DNA from: Bacteroidales bacterium
GTDB lineage: Bacteria > Bacteroidota > Bacteroidia > Bacteroidales > UBA7960
DNA: 15,254 nucleotides
NCBI GenBank assembly: GCA_007125275.1
Contig: SLDN01000025.1
Coordinates: forward strand, 1-15,254
Reading direction: 5' to 3'
Shown: piece by piece, positions 14,211-15,254 of the stretch
How positions within the stretch are numbered: position 1 is the first letter of the stretch
Layout: each line of letters starts with the position of its first letter
Notes under the pieces: generated by a model
Database searches by the model: none
What the model was told of the DNA's origin: nothing
What the model saw: the letters and a program-made list of their open reading frames with translations, nothing else
Program-made: the position numbers and the translations under genes

Positions 14211-15254
14211 ATGCGGAAAATAAGGAAAATATATGCTGTGTTATTATCAGCACTGGTCCTTGCGGTTGTTGCCGCACTGATAGTTGCAGGGGCTGCCTAC
14301 AAAATTATCTATGCGCCCAATGTGCATCTTCCTGACCTTGAAACTACACACTTTTACATACCTTCAGGTAGCAGCTATGCAGATGTTATGGAGCTGCTTG
14401 AGCAGGAGAATATTGTCAAAAACATCAGCCGCTTTGATCGCCTGGCACAACAAAAGAACTACCCCAACCGCGTAATGCCGGGACGTTATCTTATCCGTAA
14501 CGGGATGAATAATAATGAGTTGATCAACCTGCTGAGGTCGGGAGAACAGGATCCGGTAAGGCTGACTTTTACAATTATCCGAACCGAAGAGGAGCTGGCA
14601 GGCAGCATTGCCAGACAGGTGGAGATAGATTCCACTTCCATCCTGCAGCATATAAGAAGTGAAGGGGTCAACCGGGAATCGGGTCTAAACACACCAAACA
14701 TCAAGCTGCTTTTTATCCCGAATACCTATGAAGTGTACTGGAACATAAGACCGGAACAGCTTGTAGCCCGCATGCAACGAGAGTTTGATGCATTCTGGAA
14801 TGACACACGTCGTGAACGTGCACAACAAATCGGACTGTCACCTGAAGAGGTTGGCATCCTGGCCTCCATCGTACAAAGTGAAACCAATAAAGTGGATGAA
14901 ATGCCACGCATAGCAGGCGTTTACATGAACCGGCTCTCCAGGAACATGCCCCTGCAGGCTTGCCCAACAGTGATTTACGCAATTGGTGACTTTAGCATTA
15001 CGCGCCTTTTGAATGATCAACTCGAAACCCAATCACCCTACAACACATACTTGCATACCGGTCTGCCCCCTGGTCCGATAAACCTGCCTGAGCCGGTTGC
15101 CATTGATGCTGTGCTGAATTATGAATCACACAACTACCTGTTTTTTAGCGCCAATCCGGACTTCAGCGGCTACCACGTTTTTGCCCGTACACACCGGGAA
15201 CACTTGCGGAATGCAAGGATATACCAACAACAATTGAATGAAAGAAGGATTTTC
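14211..15254 (+). CDS. mltG: Endolytic transglycosylase MltG (3' end beyond window)
   Basis: Inner-membrane lytic transglycosylase that cuts nascent glycan strands and so sets their length. The reading frame is open for 348 codons to the last base, with no stop in the window; the family is close to this length, so only a few residues may be missing. An N-terminal membrane anchor covers about residues 8-30 (VLLSALVLAVVAALIVAGAA). A LysM-like region follows (FYIPSGSSYADVMELLEQ), then the YceG/MltG catalytic domain. Landmarks are FIPNTYEVYW, GILASIVQSET with the expected catalytic Glu224, AGVYMNRL, MPLQACPTVIYAIG, SPYNTYLHTGLPPGPI and the closing YHVFARTHREH. In the motif usually written QxDPTV the Asp is Cys251 here. 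It begins 7 bp after the GNAT stop. Its co-location with dapF fits a peptidoglycan theme. Confidence 0.95.
   Translation, partial: MRKIRKIYAVLLSALVLAVVAALIVAGAAYKIIYAPNVHLPDLETTHFYIPSGSSYADVMELLEQENIVKNISRFDRLAQQKNYPNRVMPGRYLIRNGMNNNELINLLRSGEQDPVRLTFTIIRTEEELAGSIARQVEIDSTSILQHIRSEGVNRESGLNTPNIKLLFIPNTYEVYWNIRPEQLVARMQREFDAFWNDTRRERAQQIGLSPEEVGILASIVQSETNKVDEMPRIAGVYMNRLSRNMPLQACPTVIYAIGDFSITRLLNDQLETQSPYNTYLHTGLPPGPINLPEPVAIDAVLNYESHNYLFFSANPDFSGYHVFARTHREHLRNARIYQQQLNERRIF

Overview
The window is a stretch of ordinary chromosomal housekeeping genes, most likely from a member of the Bacteroidota, probably near Bacteroidales/Marinilabiliales. Four things point there: a short (288 aa) primary sigma factor that lacks region 1.1; several sites matching the Bacteroidota promoter core TAnnTTTG; a long YidC with a large periplasmic domain and a basic tail; and a small acidic-tailed protein resembling the Bacteroidota-restricted DUF5606 family. 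Coding density is high and no frameshifts, insertion sequences, phage genes, tRNAs, rRNAs or CRISPR arrays are visible.

Layout. (1) Bases 1-8050, plus strand: 5'-truncated yidC (membrane-protein insertase), purB (adenylosuccinate lyase), an MsbA-like ABC exporter, a DUF5606-like protein, pyrD (quinone-type dihydroorotate dehydrogenase) and a secreted aspartyl-protease-fold protein with a PDZ domain. Gaps of 5 bp (purB/exporter) and 4 bp (DUF5606-like/pyrD) suggest co-transcription; the 115 bp gap before the DUF5606-like gene holds a promoter candidate. (2) Bases 8089-12440, minus strand: a secreted CpdB/5'-nucleotidase-like phosphoesterase, the primary sigma factor (with a clear intrinsic terminator and a well-matched promoter) and an HtrA/DegP periplasmic protease. 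(3) Bases 12686-15254, plus strand: dapF, a RimJ/RimL-type GNAT acetyltransferase and mltG, which runs off the right edge with no stop codon.

Functional themes are nucleotide metabolism (purB, pyrD, the phosphoesterase) and envelope biogenesis and quality control (yidC, the exporter, htrA, dapF supplying a diaminopimelate epimer for peptidoglycan, mltG cutting glycan strands). The 245 bp htrA-dapF divergent region carries three abutting perfect dyads next to htrA and a -7-like element almost touching the dapF start codon.

I do not see a new multi-gene system here. The points that merit a second look are residue-level departures from family consensus (Walker A Gly to Val in the exporter, Ser to Cys at the PyrD catalytic-base position, Asp-Leu-Gly in the second aspartyl-protease motif, Cys in the MltG QxDPTV motif) and short non-coding dyads that look like operators.
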